Source of the DNA: Eledone cirrhosa
Lineage: Eukaryota; Mollusca; Cephalopoda; Octopoda; Eledonidae
Length of the DNA stretch: 64,000 bases
Direction: 5' to 3'
Assembly: GCA_964016885.1 (NCBI GenBank)
Contig: OZ024757.1
Coordinates: 20,905,739-20,969,738 of the forward strand
Below are positions 32,375-42,820 of the stretch, one piece after another (position 1 is the first letter of the stretch; each line of letters opens with the position of its first letter). Made by a program: the position numbers and the translations under genes. The notes below the pieces were generated by a model that ran no database searches, had not been told where the DNA came from, and saw only the letters and a list, made by a program, of their open reading frames with translations.

Positions 32375-33418
32375 TTAGTTCACCATACCGAGAACAATTG
32401 TTTCACCTCGAGCTGAGGATTTGCATAAGTGATCCACCATCTGAGTGAGTTTCTTGGTCAGTGTCCAAGTCTCAGACCTGTACAGCAGTACAGACTCCAC
32501 TACAGCAACAAAGAGACGGATCTTCAGGTCTTTACGAAGGTCCGACTTCCACACCGATCTCAGACTGTAACACGCAGCCCAGGCTTTGTTCGTCCTCTCA
32601 ACCACACCGTCTTCTGTATTCCCAATCTTTGCTCCCAGATACAGGAAGTCCTCAACCAATTCTAGTGGCTTCCCGCCTACATTAGTGATCCCCTCTGGCT
32701 TCTTAATATTCTCTACCAGATACTTCGTCTTACTCTCATTCATTCTCAGCCCCACACCCATCGACACAGTCTCCACCTCCTGCATCAACACCTCTGCCTC
32801 CTTCACTGTGTTTGTCACCAGAACTATGTCGTCGGCAAATCCAGCACCTGATACCTTTTTTGCCTTAACTCTCCTGCTCTGAGCCGGTGCTACAGTAAAG
32901 CGAGAGTCCTGGTGTTTCTCCAGCGCAAGACACATACAATAGACCACTGCGATGATAAAAAGGTAGGGAGCCAATGTATCTCCCTGGAGCACTCCAGCCA
33001 GTATCTCAAAGAACTCCGTCATTCCATCAGGTGTAATGACTTGGGCTTTGGTGTTGGTGTAGAGCAGTGATATCAGGTCCACTATCTTCTTGGGGATTCC
33101 ATAAGCCTGTAAGATCTTCACCAGGCAGTGATGGTCCACAGAATCAAAGGCCTTCCTAAAGTCAATGAAAACCATGACAGCAGGAAGGCCTTTTGCTCTA
33201 GCTCCCTCTAATATCTTCCTCACCATCAGGATGTGACGGATGGTTGATCTACCCTCTCTGAAGCCCTTCTGGTTGTCTCTGAGCTTCTTCTCCATCTCGG
33301 GCTGGATTCTGTTAAGAATCTTCCAGTTGAGGGTCTTTGCCACAAGTGACGTCAGTGAGATCCCCCTGTAGTTGTGGGTGTTAGAGAGATCTCCCTTCTT
33401 TGGCACTGGGACGATGTT
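32375..33418 (-). CDS. LINE reverse transcriptase domain, truncated at both ends
   Basis: The open frame (364 codons, the first 18 from (TA)n sequence) encodes the polymerase fingers and palm of an APE-type LINE. Visible are PVPKKGD and NYRGISL (from residue 20), KGFREGRST (68-76), motif A VFIDFRKAFDSVDH (100-113), motif B GVLQGDTLAPYLF (159-171), motif C FADD (211-214), then FLYLGAKIG and LLYRSETWTLTKKL. The catalytic Asp residues of motifs A and C are intact. Endonuclease and linker are missing, as are the usual RxLRWxGH and C-terminal parts. After LTKKLTQMVDHL the frame passes into sequence I do not recognise (KSSARGETIVLGMVN) and stops. The 5' end abuts (TA)n exactly. It could bind template but is not a complete element. 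Confidence 0.88.
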   Translation of the reverse strand, partial: NIVPVPKKGDLSNTHNYRGISLTSLVAKTLNWKILNRIQPEMEKKLRDNQKGFREGRSTIRHILMVRKILEGARAKGLPAVMVFIDFRKAFDSVDHHCLVKILQAYGIPKKIVDLISLLYTNTKAQVITPDGMTEFFEILAGVLQGDTLAPYLFIIAVVYCMCLALEKHQDSRFTVAPAQSRRVKAKKVSGAGFADDIVLVTNTVKEAEVLMQEVETVSMGVGLRMNESKTKYLVENIKKPEGITNVGGKPLELVEDFLYLGAKIGNTEDGVVERTNKAWAACYSLRSVWKSDLRKDLKIRLFVAVVESVLLYRSETWTLTKKLTQMVDHLCKSSARGETIVLGMVN

Positions 33419-33460
33419 ATATATACACATATATATATATGTAATATATATATATATGGT

Positions 33461-33800
33461 TGGAGGCACATGGCTTAGTGGTTAGAGCATTGGCCTTGCA
33501 ATCGAAAGGTTGTGAGTTCAATTTTCAGACCAGGTGATGTGTTGTTTCCTTGAGCAAGACACTTTATTTCACATTGCTCCAGTTTACTCAGCTGTATAAA
33601 TGAGATGATAGGGACTGGGGTCCCTATCATTCCACTGCAAAGTGGTCGTGGAGGTGGCACGGCAAAAAAGCACCCAGCACTCACTGTAAATGAGGTTGGT
33701 GTTAGGAAGGGCATCCAGCTGTAGAAATCAAGCCAGAATCAGTTCCCGTCCCACCCTGGCAAGCAGGGAAAAAGCGGACGTAAAATGATGATGATGATGA

Positions 33801-33804
<4 letters not shown>
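33461..33804 (+). mobile_element. SINE-A, full length
   Basis: Complete copy with A and B boxes and one 49-bp module (GGTGGCACGGC variant). The (ATG)n tail runs into (TA)n. Confidence 0.93.
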
Positions 33805-33845
<41 letters not shown>

Positions 33846-33855
33846 AATATATATT

Positions 33856-33896
<41 letters not shown>

Positions 33897-33897
33897 G
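33805..33897. repeat. (TA)n/(CA)n tract
   Basis: TA, then CA, then TA dinucleotides. Confidence 0.95.
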
Positions 33898-33944
33898 ATG
33901 TGTCTTTGCACATACAAGCTCACATATCTGATGAGATGTTGAAA

Positions 33945-34320
33945 AGAGTGAGACAGTGTCACCTTGATTTTACCCTAAGTGAGACAGCATCACCTTGATT
34001 GTACCCTAGGTGAAACAGCGTCACCTTGATTGTACCCTAGGTGAGACATCGTCACCTTGATTGTACTCTGAGTGAGACAGTGTCACCTTGATTGTACCCT
34101 GAGTGAGACAGCGTCACCTTGATTGTACCCTGAGTGACACAGCATCACGTTCATTGTACCCTGAGTGAGACAGCGTCACCTTGATTGTACCCTGAGTGAG
34201 ACATTGTCACCTTGATTGTACCCTGAGTGAGACGGCATCACCTTGATTGTACCCTGAGTGAGACAGCGTCACCTTGATTGTACCCCGAGTGAGACAGCGT
34301 CACCTTCATTGTACCCTGAT
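33945..34320. repeat. 30-bp minisatellite, about twelve units
   Basis: The unit reads GTGAGACAGCGTCACCTTGA, TTGTACCCTG. Near its centre lies a TGAGACAGCGTCACC-like partial palindrome. Confidence 0.92.
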
Positions 34321-34744
34321 CTGATCAATATGGAAACAATTGTACAAATAAAGCCAGCACCTATGCCTCAGCACTCACTTTGGCTCTTTTAACCCCCCCC
34401 CCCCCCCCTCTCTATATATACATATATAAGCAAAGAGATATTTATCACTCATGCTTTAGTTATATTTTAAATTTCTTGATTGATATTCTACCACTTCAAC
34501 AAAATTTTTATTTTTAACGTTTTAATTTGTAAATTCACGTACACTCTAATATTAATATAAGCTTCTCTTTCTTCTTTATTTATCCTAATAATTATTTAAT
34601 TCTACCTAGCGTCTAAAAATAACGATTTTTTTCAGCCCTACGCTTCAACTTCATTTGCATATTCATCAAAATAATTTGAAATATTTGTTCTTTTTCCTTT
34701 CTTCCTCTTTTTTCCTTTTCCCTCTATCCTCTCACTATCCAAAC
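34321..34744. other. Unique AT-rich spacer
   Basis: A C run lies at about 34392-34409. No gene. Confidence 0.5.
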
Positions 34745-34906
34745 AGAACCTGAACTGTTAAGGTCTGATTCCTGGGTATGTCACTATTTATAAAACAAAT
34801 TTTGTATTTTATCTGATGAGACCGTACCAAAGTTTTGCTACCATTGAAATATATATAATAGAATAAATATAGTTTTATAAATATAGTTTCCAATTATTAA
34901 TATCAT

Positions 34907-34912
<6 letters not shown>
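34745..34912 (+). mobile_element. Half foldback with hammerhead-like core
   Basis: It carries TTTATCTGATGAGACC (CTGATGA at about 34811-34817), a stem-loop, and GAAATATATATAATAGAAT. It is the same family as the palindrome at 35043-35403 but diverged and single-armed. Confidence 0.7.
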
Positions 34913-34953
<41 letters not shown>

Positions 34954-35042
34954 GAGGTTATATTTAATTTGTTGGGATTCAACAAGCTTAAACATTTTTA
35001 TAACTGATATAAAGCACTCAACAAGTTAGTGGAGTAAATACA

Positions 35043-35403
35043 CAATATATTAATAAATGGAAACTATATTTATAAAACCATATTTATTTTATTATATATA
35101 TTTCAAGGGCAACCAAGGCAAATTATGGTGCCCTTTCATCAGATAAAATACAGATTTGTTTTATAAATAAATATTGACATACCCGGAAAAAAAGATACCC
35201 TTAACGGTTGGAGCTTCCTATCCAGGAAGCTCCAACCATTAAGGTTGTCTTTTTTCCGGGTATGTCAATATATATTTATTTATAAAACAAATCTGTATTT
35301 TATCTGATGAAAGCGCACCATAATTTGCCTTGGTTGCCCTTGAAATATATATAATAAAATAAATATGGTTTTATAAATATAGTTTCCATTTATTAATATA
35401 TTG
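35043..35403. mobile_element. Foldback element with 177/180-bp arms
   Basis: The arms 35043-35219 and 35224-35403 are near-identical inverted repeats around a 4-base loop (ATCC). Each arm contains TCTGATGA, a stem-loop, GAAATATATATAATAAAAT. On the minus strand the left arm has CTGATGA at 35136-35142 and GAAAT at 35100-35104. Between them AAGGGCACC pairs with GGTTGCCCTT. Flanked by (TA)n and (GA)n. Confidence 0.9.
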
Positions 35404-35457
35404 TATATATATATATATAGAGAGAGAGAGCGAGAGAGAAGAAAATGCCAAGTAGAT

Positions 35458-35735
35458 GCAGATATTAAAGTCATTTATTTATAAGGCTGTGATACACATT
35501 TCAATGATGCCAGTGGCCACACGATCGCAAGGGAACAGGCAAAGGCTTCAAAAACATCATCTTTGTCCATTTCCTTGCTGTTTTAGGTTGGATTGCCTTG
35601 ACAACGTAACTTTATTATGTAATGAAGCTGTCTGATGAGATCATGGCACTGGTTGTGCGCAATAGTGTGGCCACTGTTGTCATTGAAATATGTATAACAG
35701 CCTCATTATTTATAAAAGACTTTAACATCTGCAAC
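35458..35735. mobile_element. Diverged foldback with hammerhead-like core
   Basis: The outer arms (GATATTAAAGTCATTTAT and GCCAGTGGCCACAC, versus GTGTGGCCACTGTTGTCAT and AAAGACTTTAACATC) pair with mismatches. CTGATGA lies at about 35634-35640 and GAAAT at about 35688, with a pairable stem between them. Confidence 0.75.
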
Positions 35736-36200
35736 TACTTCGCATTTTTCTTATTCTAAATATACTCCGCCATTCCTACGTGGAAAAAGTACGTAGAGTG
35801 CTTGAATTGCATCAATGTTTACCTTAAGTATCTATCTATTTATCTATCTATATATATATTTGAACACTTCTCACTCTTGATTTAGCTTCCTTTCATATAA
35901 AAGCCATTGAAAATGTTTACTACCATAACATTTTTTGATTTTTTTTTTTTTCATCTTCACTCTCTCCCCACCCAACCACTCTGCCCCTCACCATTACCTT
36001 CTCTCTTGACATTTACACAAACTATAACTTCTTTCTGTCCCTTTTTGCTCTCCCTCTGCACCCCCCTCCACCTTTTATCCTTCTTTAATCCCCCCCCCCC
36101 CCCACTACATCTCTAACTATTTTCTTCATATATTCTCTCTAAACACTTTATCATTCTGTTTTATTCTTCCTTGCTTCTTGCTCTTAGAAACCAAATGCAC
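35736..36200. other. Unique spacer
   Basis: Pyrimidine-rich 35935-36120 with a run of C near 36091. The 69-codon frame there is compositional. No gene. Confidence 0.5.
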
Positions 36201-36345
36201 TGTGTGTGTGTTTGTGTGTGTTTGTGTGTCTATACCAATGCAATGTATGCATGTGTGTGTGTATGTGTGTATAATGATGCAATGTATGTATCTATACTGA
36301 TGCAATATATGTATGTGTGTATATACTAATGTAATATAATATGTG
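36200..36345. repeat. (GT)n and TAATGCAATGTATG units
   Basis: Three or four degenerate units of about 30 bp. Confidence 0.65.
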
Positions 36346-36452
36346 TCTAATGAAACATTTGCCCTCTAGTACCTCTTTTCATAGGTACCATTGCTATCTC
36401 TAACATTTCTATAAAAACCCACTTTTATTCATCTATCATTATTATTATTATT

Positions 36453-36589
36453 GAGATACGGCCCTTGCCATTCTGAGTTCAAATCCCGCCGAGGTTAACT
36501 TTGCCTTTCATCCTTACGGGGTCGATAAAATAACATACCAGTAATGCACTGGGTAATTGCTGGCTTTTTGTGCCTAAAGTAGAAACAAT
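36453..36589 (+). mobile_element. SINE-C, 5' truncated
   Basis: Starts within the head at GATACGGCCCTTGCC and ends AGAAACAATTATT. It follows (ATT)n. Confidence 0.88.
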
Positions 36590-36597
36590 TATTATTA

Positions 36598-36685
36598 TTA
36601 TTGACGAAGGACTGTGACGAGTGGGGAGATGCTGTGCTGAATAAGACCCATTCCACCCTTGCGAGCAGGGAAGAGCGGACGTAAA

Positions 36686-36724
<39 letters not shown>
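36598..36724 (+). mobile_element. LINE family-A 3' end
   Basis: In frame from 36602 this reads TKDCDEWGDAVLNK, THSTLASREERT, then TAA, followed by AATGATGATG. It is the intact version of the C-terminus seen broken at 226-580, and shows that the SINE-A tail equals the LINE's last codons, stop and (ATG)n. Confidence 0.88.
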
Positions 36725-36733
36725 GAGATGGTG

Positions 36734-36905
36734 TATTGACAGTATTCATAGAGGTAGACAGTATTTGGGTGCAACTTTCTATGTTCTGAGTTCAAATCTT
36801 GCCACGGCACTTTTTACCTTTCATCCTTACGGGGTCGATAAAATAAAGTACCAGTAATGCACTGGGGTAATTGCTGGCCTTGTGCCAAAAAGTAGAAACA
36901 ATTAT
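36734..36905 (+). mobile_element. SINE-C, full length but diverged
   Basis: Head ATTGACAGTATTCATAG, box B GAGTTCAAATCTTG, tail AGAAACAATTATT. Confidence 0.8.
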
Positions 36906-36940
36906 TAATATGATTGTTACTAAGTGAGGGTGGAGGATGG

Positions 36941-37025
36941 CAGGATCGGTAGAGTGCCAGAAACATGTTTTGTGGCTACGACTTTCTCGGTTCTGAGTTC
37001 AAATCCCACTAAGGTCAACAAAGTA
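36941..37025 (+). mobile_element. SINE-C head fragment
   Basis: GGCAGGATCGGTAGAGTGCC to CTGAGTTCAAATCCCACTAAGG. The body is replaced by unrelated sequence. Confidence 0.7.
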
Positions 37026-37204
37026 AGATTCCTGTCATGAGAAACTGTGCAGGATCATATGTAAACAACTAGTGGGCCGCTGTTGACCCATCTGAGTACT
37101 TGATAGCATGTAGGAATGTATATAAGCAAAATGTAAAGCCCCTCCCCACCATGGGGGTCAGTACCTCTTTTTTGAGTACCAACCTGTTCAACCCTTGGTG
37201 TTGT

Positions 37205-37866
37205 GGACATTAAACAATGGACATTAAAAAGTAGACATTAAACAATGGACATTAAAAAGTAGACATTAAACAATGGACATAAACAATGGACATTAAAAAG
37301 TAGACATTAAACAATGGACATTAACCAATGGACATTAAAAAGTAGACATTAAACAATGGACATTAAACAATGGACATTAAACAATGGACATTAAAAAGTA
37401 GACATTAAACAATGGACATTAAAAAGTAGACATTAAACAATGGACATTAAACAATGGACATTAAAAAGTAGACATTAAACAATGGACATTAAACAATGGA
37501 CATTAAAAAGTAGACATTAAACAATGGACATTAAACAATGGACATTAAAAAGTAGACGTTAAACAATGGGCATTAACCAATGGACATTAAAAAGTAGACA
37601 TTAAACAATGGACATTAAACAATGGACATTAAAAAGTAGACATTAAACAATGGACATTAAACAATGGACATTAAAAAGTAGACGTTAAACAATGGACATT
37701 AACCAATGGACATTAAAAAGTAGACATTAAACAATGGACATTAAACAATGGACATTAAAAAGTAGACATTAAACAATGGACATTAAACAATGGACATTAA
37801 AAAGTAGACGTTAAACAATGGACATTAACCAATGGACATTAAAAAGTAGACATTAAACAATGATGA
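37205..37866. repeat. 14-bp tandem array with 42-bp higher-order unit
   Basis: ACATTAAACAATGG and ACATTAAAAAGTAG alternate, mostly as two of the first to one of the second, for about 47 units. Variants are ACGTTAAACAATGG and ACATTAACCAATGG. Confidence 0.94.
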
Positions 37867-37899
37867 TTAGTCCATTATGGCTGCCATTACTGAAAGATA

Positions 37900-38094
37900 T
37901 GAGGGTAGGCTGAAAGCTTCATAGGCTGACTATGAAGGAGTGATGCTAGCGCTGTGAAATCTTGCATGCATTAATTTCATCTCTTATTAATCACTGCATT
38001 GTTTCTTTCCAGGGACTATATTGAAAAATAGACCTCATTTGGTCATTCCATGAGAGTATCATGGTCAGCCTATGAACATTTCAGCTGACCCTTG
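37900..38094. mobile_element. MITE, 195 bp, TA target duplication (Tc1/mariner-like)
   Basis: Inverted ends of about 30 bp: GAGGGTAGGCTGAAAGCTTC on the left, and the complement of AACATTTCAGCTGACCCTTG on the right. TA flanks both sides (37898-37899 and 38095-38096). No coding capacity. Confidence 0.8.
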
Positions 38095-38235
38095 TAGATA
38101 CAAATAACCTTTAGCTGTAATGTTAATTACACGTATATATCAGAGACTTTATATATGTTGGGGAGCAGGGACAGAGGCACCATAATCTCTTCAGTATTTA
38201 AGGCCTCAATAAGGTCTTAATTTGGCCCTTACTCA
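38095..38235. other. Unique spacer
   Basis: Nothing recognisable. Confidence 0.4.
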
Positions 38236-38487
38236 TTACAGAAGTCTGTCACAAGCCCAGTTTCTGTGGTGTGAATCGACTGAGAGTAAATGACTTCCCC
38301 CTGGACAGGACGCCAGTTCATCACATGGTTAAATCTCCAGCTATTGCTGGTACTCATTTTCAGTATACTGGAGCAATGTGAAATGAAGTGTTTTGCTCAA
38401 GAACATAACACGCAATCCAATACAGTAATCAAACCCATGACATTATGATTGTAAATGCAACACCCTTACCACTGGGCCATCCACTGT
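38236..38487 (-). mobile_element. SINE-D, near full length
   Basis: On the minus strand: head TGGCCCAGTGGTAAGGGTG, a B-box-like GGTTTGATTACTG, then GAGCAAAACACTTCATTTC, CTGGCGTCCTGTCCAGGGG and a 3' part with ACAGAAACTGGGC. Confidence 0.75.
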
Positions 38488-38716
38488 CTCAAAGAACCAG
38501 AATAAATACTTCTAGACCTCATGTTCCATCTGGACTTAAACAACTATAATCACTTAAAATCTACTTAATTCAATTGATAGCACAGATATAGTTAAACAAC
38601 ATTTGTATTAAATGTAGTGAAATTAATGAGATTAACTCGTTAATCAGATTAGTAATTTTACTGGCTATTAACTTCATCTTAAGAGATGAAGTTATTTTAT
38701 TTTGTTTTCAAATATT

Positions 38717-38901
38717 TACATCTATGATGACTGACTATGAAGACTGATCTTAGAGCTGTGAAATCTTGAATGCATTAATTTCAACTCTTCTTATTAATAA
38801 CTACATTGTTTCTTTCCAGAGACTGTGTTGATAAATAAGCCTCATTCGGTCATTCCATGAGAGTATCTTGGTCAGCCTATAAATATTTTAGCTGACTCTC
38901 A
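38717..38901. mobile_element. Second copy of the TA-flanked MITE, left end eroded
   Basis: The interior (GCTGTGAAATCTTG, GCATTAATTTCA, TTGTTTCTTTCCAG, GGTCATTCCATGAGAGTATC) matches 37900-38094. The right end reads TAGCTGACTCTCA then TA. Confidence 0.75.
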
Positions 38902-39267
38902 TATACTATGTTTTGATTGGTAATAATCTCTGACTATGATCAGTACAGTCAGTTGATAAAATTAGAATTCTTCAGTAGATCTATTTATGATTAAAGGTGT
39001 TTTATTTTCAGATATTGTTATATCTAGGACTACATTATCTTAATACTGTCAAATATCTACCAACAATAAACAAGATCTTTCAATACATGGAGTCTACAAA
39101 AATAGGCAACAACAGAAATTTTTAGTTGTTTTTCACTTTAAAAAAAACACGATTTATGTTCCCATTAGCCTTTGTTTCTTTTTCTCTCTCTTTATCTTGT
39201 TTTTGTTTCTTAATTGTAAAGAGCACTAGTTACCTACCCTAGTCTGTATGACTTACTAGCTTTATAA
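38902..39267. other. Unique AT-rich spacer
   Basis: No gene or repeat. Confidence 0.5.
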
Positions 39268-39497
39268 TATACTAGCAGAATGGCCTGGCCTTGCTTGAAA
39301 TTTGCTCCAGGGTTCTTATATACTTGATATATATTTATCCTTATTGAACCTCGTGAAATAAATACGTTTGTTTATATTTTGTTATTGTGTATGCAAAAAT
39401 ATCTGTACACGAATATATAATTATATGTATATATTAAAATAACAGGTTAAAGTTTAAGCAAAGAATCGCTGCTTTCACCCTTAACGGGATCTTCTGA
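39268..39497 (+). mobile_element. ACTAGCAG-type element, then a lone foldback arm
   Basis: ACTAGCAGAATGGCCTGGCC to ACGAATATATAATTATATG matches 60437-60606. From 39447 a single arm TTTAAGCAAAGAATCGCTGC to ATCTTCTGAAAC of the 5319 foldback follows. Confidence 0.6.
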
Positions 39498-41085
39498 AAC
39501 TAAAAAAATCAATCTGTGAACGCAGAAGTAAATATTTCGAAAAACGTTACAAAAAATCCCTCCAAATTCATAATCATTTTCAGATTTAATTGAAAACCAT
39601 AGGCAATGTTTGTCATTAGAAATCTGGTAATGAAAAAAAACAAAAAAAAACCCTAACATTTTCAAAGTATTGCAGGTTTTGTTTGCCAGGTAATGGGTAA
39701 CTTTTTATTCTTCTGAGGAGAAAAGCTTAAAGTACTTCCTTAGTTCTGTAAATATATAAAATCAATCAACGAAGTTCCCGTAGCTGGTGCAGCCAGTCGT
39801 TAGGGTGCCACTGTTTTACTGTATATCCATTATGGCATATCAATGGGCCTTAGATATGCTTTGTAGCACCCATTACCTTTCCAAGCGTTCATTCCCTCAC
39901 TAAGTTTAGCCTACCACCATGGGCAGTTCTTGGAGTGTGGCTGAACTGGAGCCAAAAATGAGAGTCAGGTGAGAACCAGTGTACCTGTTCATCTTTAAAG
40001 ATACTACTACCAAATATCAAGGTATTCTCTCTCGCCAAACAACCACACTTTTGAGATAATGTATTTTTTTTTGTTTTAATCCTGAACAATGGACGATATG
40101 TCTGTTATAGCAATAATGATTTTTTTCAGATCATTTCACTCTATTTTCAAAGGAATAAATAAATATATAGGCCCTCTGAAAATTTGAAAGACCTTTTAAA
40201 AATCAACCTTATTATATGCAACCTCAGTAACCTGGAAAATCTTTAAGTGGGTGTTCATGGTTTATATCAATTAATTGAAAAATATTTTCAATCAGATTTT
40301 CATTGTTAAAAATCGAATGAAGCATTCATAAAGCCGTTCTATTCATTAGTGGCCATTCACACATGTATAAGTATTTTTTTTTTTTTAAAGCAGGGAAGAA
40401 GGGGGAGGGGTGTGTGCTCTTTCTCCTCTTTTTCCATACTTTAATTTTGTTTTGTTTTTGTTTTATTTCCCAGACTAGTATAATTGCTGGAATGCAGTTG
40501 CTTGCTAGAAATTATGATAATATTCTTTGGTGTGGTAACCGTCAAGAGAGAAGAGAATGCACTAATTTAATCAACTGTTAAGTGTGGTGAAACCATTTCA
40601 ATGAGTTTAACGCTCCAACCATTTTACTGCCTTATTTTTCTATTTTTTTTGTATACTTGTTGCTTATTTAAATATTTTAAAAACTCATTTTTAAAAATGA
40701 CACTTTGAGGCAAGAGATTAAATTTGATTTTTGTTTTTATTTATTTTATCTTCATCGTTTGTTTAACGAATTCAAATTAATTCAATAAAAAAAAAATGTA
40801 AAAAAAAAATATTTGAAAAGTTCAACAAAGAAGAATGAGATTAAAAATAAAAAAAGGGGAAAAAAAGGAGCTGATATTATTGGCTACTTCTTACACGCGA
40901 CAGCACAGTCTAAACAGATGTTCAAATGAGTTGGGGGAATTTTCTACTTGTTGATAAAGTATTTTATTGTTGTTGTATCATGGTTCTGTTTTGTGAAATC
41001 AAGTGATATGAATTATCGGTGAGTGTAATATCATTAGAATAATCAGCTCCACTTTAAACTGGCTGTATTATATTGTGAACTGCCA
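39498..41085. other. 1.6-kb unique AT-rich region
   Basis: No exon, SINE or LINE that I can support. Open frames are under 75 codons and have no motif. Poly-A and poly-T runs occur near 39640, 40375 and 40795. Confidence 0.5.
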
Positions 41086-41086
41086 C

Positions 41087-41805
41087 AAATATATAGTGTG
41101 TAATGTAGTATAGCTAAATATATAGTGTGTACTGTAGTATAGCTAAATATATAGTGTGTACTGTAGTATAGCTAAATATATATTGTGTACTGTAGTATAG
41201 GTAAATATATATTGTGTACTGTAGTATAGCTAAATATATATTGTGTAATGTAGTGTAGGTAAATATATATTGTGTACTGTAGTATAGCCAAATATATATT
41301 GTGTACTGTAGTATAGCTAAGCATATATTGTGTAATGTAGTATAGGTAAATATATATTGTGTACTGTAGTATAGCTAAATATTTAGTGTGTACTGTCGTA
41401 TAGGTAAATATATATTGTGTACTGTAGTATAGCTAAATATATATTGTGTAATGTAGTGTAGGTAAACATATATTGTGTAATGTAGTATAGGTAAATATAT
41501 ATTGTGTACTGTAGTATAGCTAAATATATATTGTGTAATGTAGTGTAGGTAAACATATATTGTGTAATGTAGTATAGCTAAATATATATTGTGTACTGTA
41601 GTATAGCTAAATATATAGTGTGTACTGTAGTATGGGTAAATATATATTGTGTAATGTAGTATAGGTAAATATATAGTGTGTACTGTAGTATAGCTAAATA
41701 TATAGTGTGTACTGTAGTATAGCTAAATATATAGTGTGTACTGTAGTATAGCTAAATATATAGTGTGTACTGTAGTATAGCTAAATATATAGTGTGTACT
41801 ATTTC
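41087..41805. repeat. 29-bp minisatellite, about 25 units
   Basis: TAAATATATAGTGTGTACTG, TAGTATAGC with ATTG, AATG and GTAGG variants. Confidence 0.94.
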
Positions 41806-41814
41806 TGTAGTACC

Positions 41815-42065
41815 CAAGAATGTCTCAGAAAAGAGTCGCTGAACAGATTTTATGGGCAAAATCAAGAAGCAGGCCACCCAGGGGTATGTCCTGAGCATGA
41901 TGGTTGGATAACATCCATGCTCTCGCATGGGGATACAGTAAGATAAATTGGAGATGATTTCATCTGACAGGATCTGCTGGAAGGAGTTTTTGAGGACTCA
42001 GTCCCTGTGACCCTCACAAGAATATGTGGGAGAAGCAGAAGAAGAAGGATGCCCTTCCTTTCACC
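41815..42065 (+). pseudogene. Decayed LINE C-terminus
   Basis: Conceptual reading with several stops: RVAEQILWAKSRSRPPRG, then WLDNIHALAWGYSKINW, then AGRSF-GLSP and PSQEYVGEAEEE. The R-P-R-x-x-W-L-D-N-I...A-W spacing resembles the end of several animal LINE polyproteins. Too decayed to place in a clade. Confidence 0.5.
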
Positions 42066-42179
42066 AACCATATATTCTCACAATCTACAGGATCTACTGG
42101 GTAAATCTATTATGGCACCAACACTAGAGAAGTGGTCCTACTTTGACTGAAGGGTTCTCTCAACTTCTTTTAGCAGGGT

Positions 42180-42240
42180 TTCTAACAACAGCAACAACAA
42201 AAACAACAACAACAACAACAACAGAAACAACAACAATAAT
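42180..42240. repeat. (AAC)n tract
   Basis: AACAACAACAACAACAG triplets. Confidence 0.9.
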
Positions 42241-42280
42241 TATACATTTTGGCGAGCAGATATTCAGACTGACAATATTT

Positions 42281-42284
<4 letters not shown>

Positions 42285-42332
<48 letters not shown>
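42285..42332. repeat. (TA)n tract
   Basis: Pure TA. Confidence 0.95.
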
Positions 42333-42335
<3 letters not shown>

Positions 42336-42820
42336 ATCAAAAGATGGTTAAAAGAGTTCCATGTATTTTATTATGCGCATTTCAAAAACAAATATCATCA
42401 TGCGATGACATTTGCGTTTTCGTCAGATAAAATACGGAGACATGATATGAAGGTTAAACAACACTTGTGAATAGTGGCAGTTTTAAATCAACATATGAAA
42501 AGTAGTTTAAGATTGATGTGTGATATTGGGAAAAAAAAATGAGGGGTGGGGGTGGGGGTGGGGGTGGAAAGGATGAAAAGGAGGAGGAGATGAGAGTAAA
42601 GAATCTCCTCCTCTTTTTTTTTCCCAATATCACACATCAATCTTAAACTACTTTTCATTTATTGATTTAAAACTGCACTATTCACAAGTATTTTTTAACC
42701 TTCATATCATGTCTCTGTATTTTATCTGACAAAAACGCAAATGTCATCGCATGATGATATTTGTTTTTGAAATGCACATAATAAAATGCATGGAACTCTT
42801 TTAACTATCATTTGTTCTTA
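42333..42820. mobile_element. Foldback element, about 210-bp arms, G-rich tip
   Basis: The arms 42333-42545 and 42609-42820 are inverted repeats with few differences. Each arm carries a hammerhead-like core in the outward orientation: CTGAC(G/A)A, a long stem with GCAT loop, then GAAATGC. The tip (42541-42608) contains GGGGTGGGGGTGGGGG, four G runs, then a GGAGGAGATG/ATCTCCTCC inner hairpin. Confidence 0.88.

Noticed and set aside
39889..40581. Short frames of 66-72 codons as possible host exons
   Set aside because: AT-rich chance frames with no motif, no splice-site pair and no codon bias.
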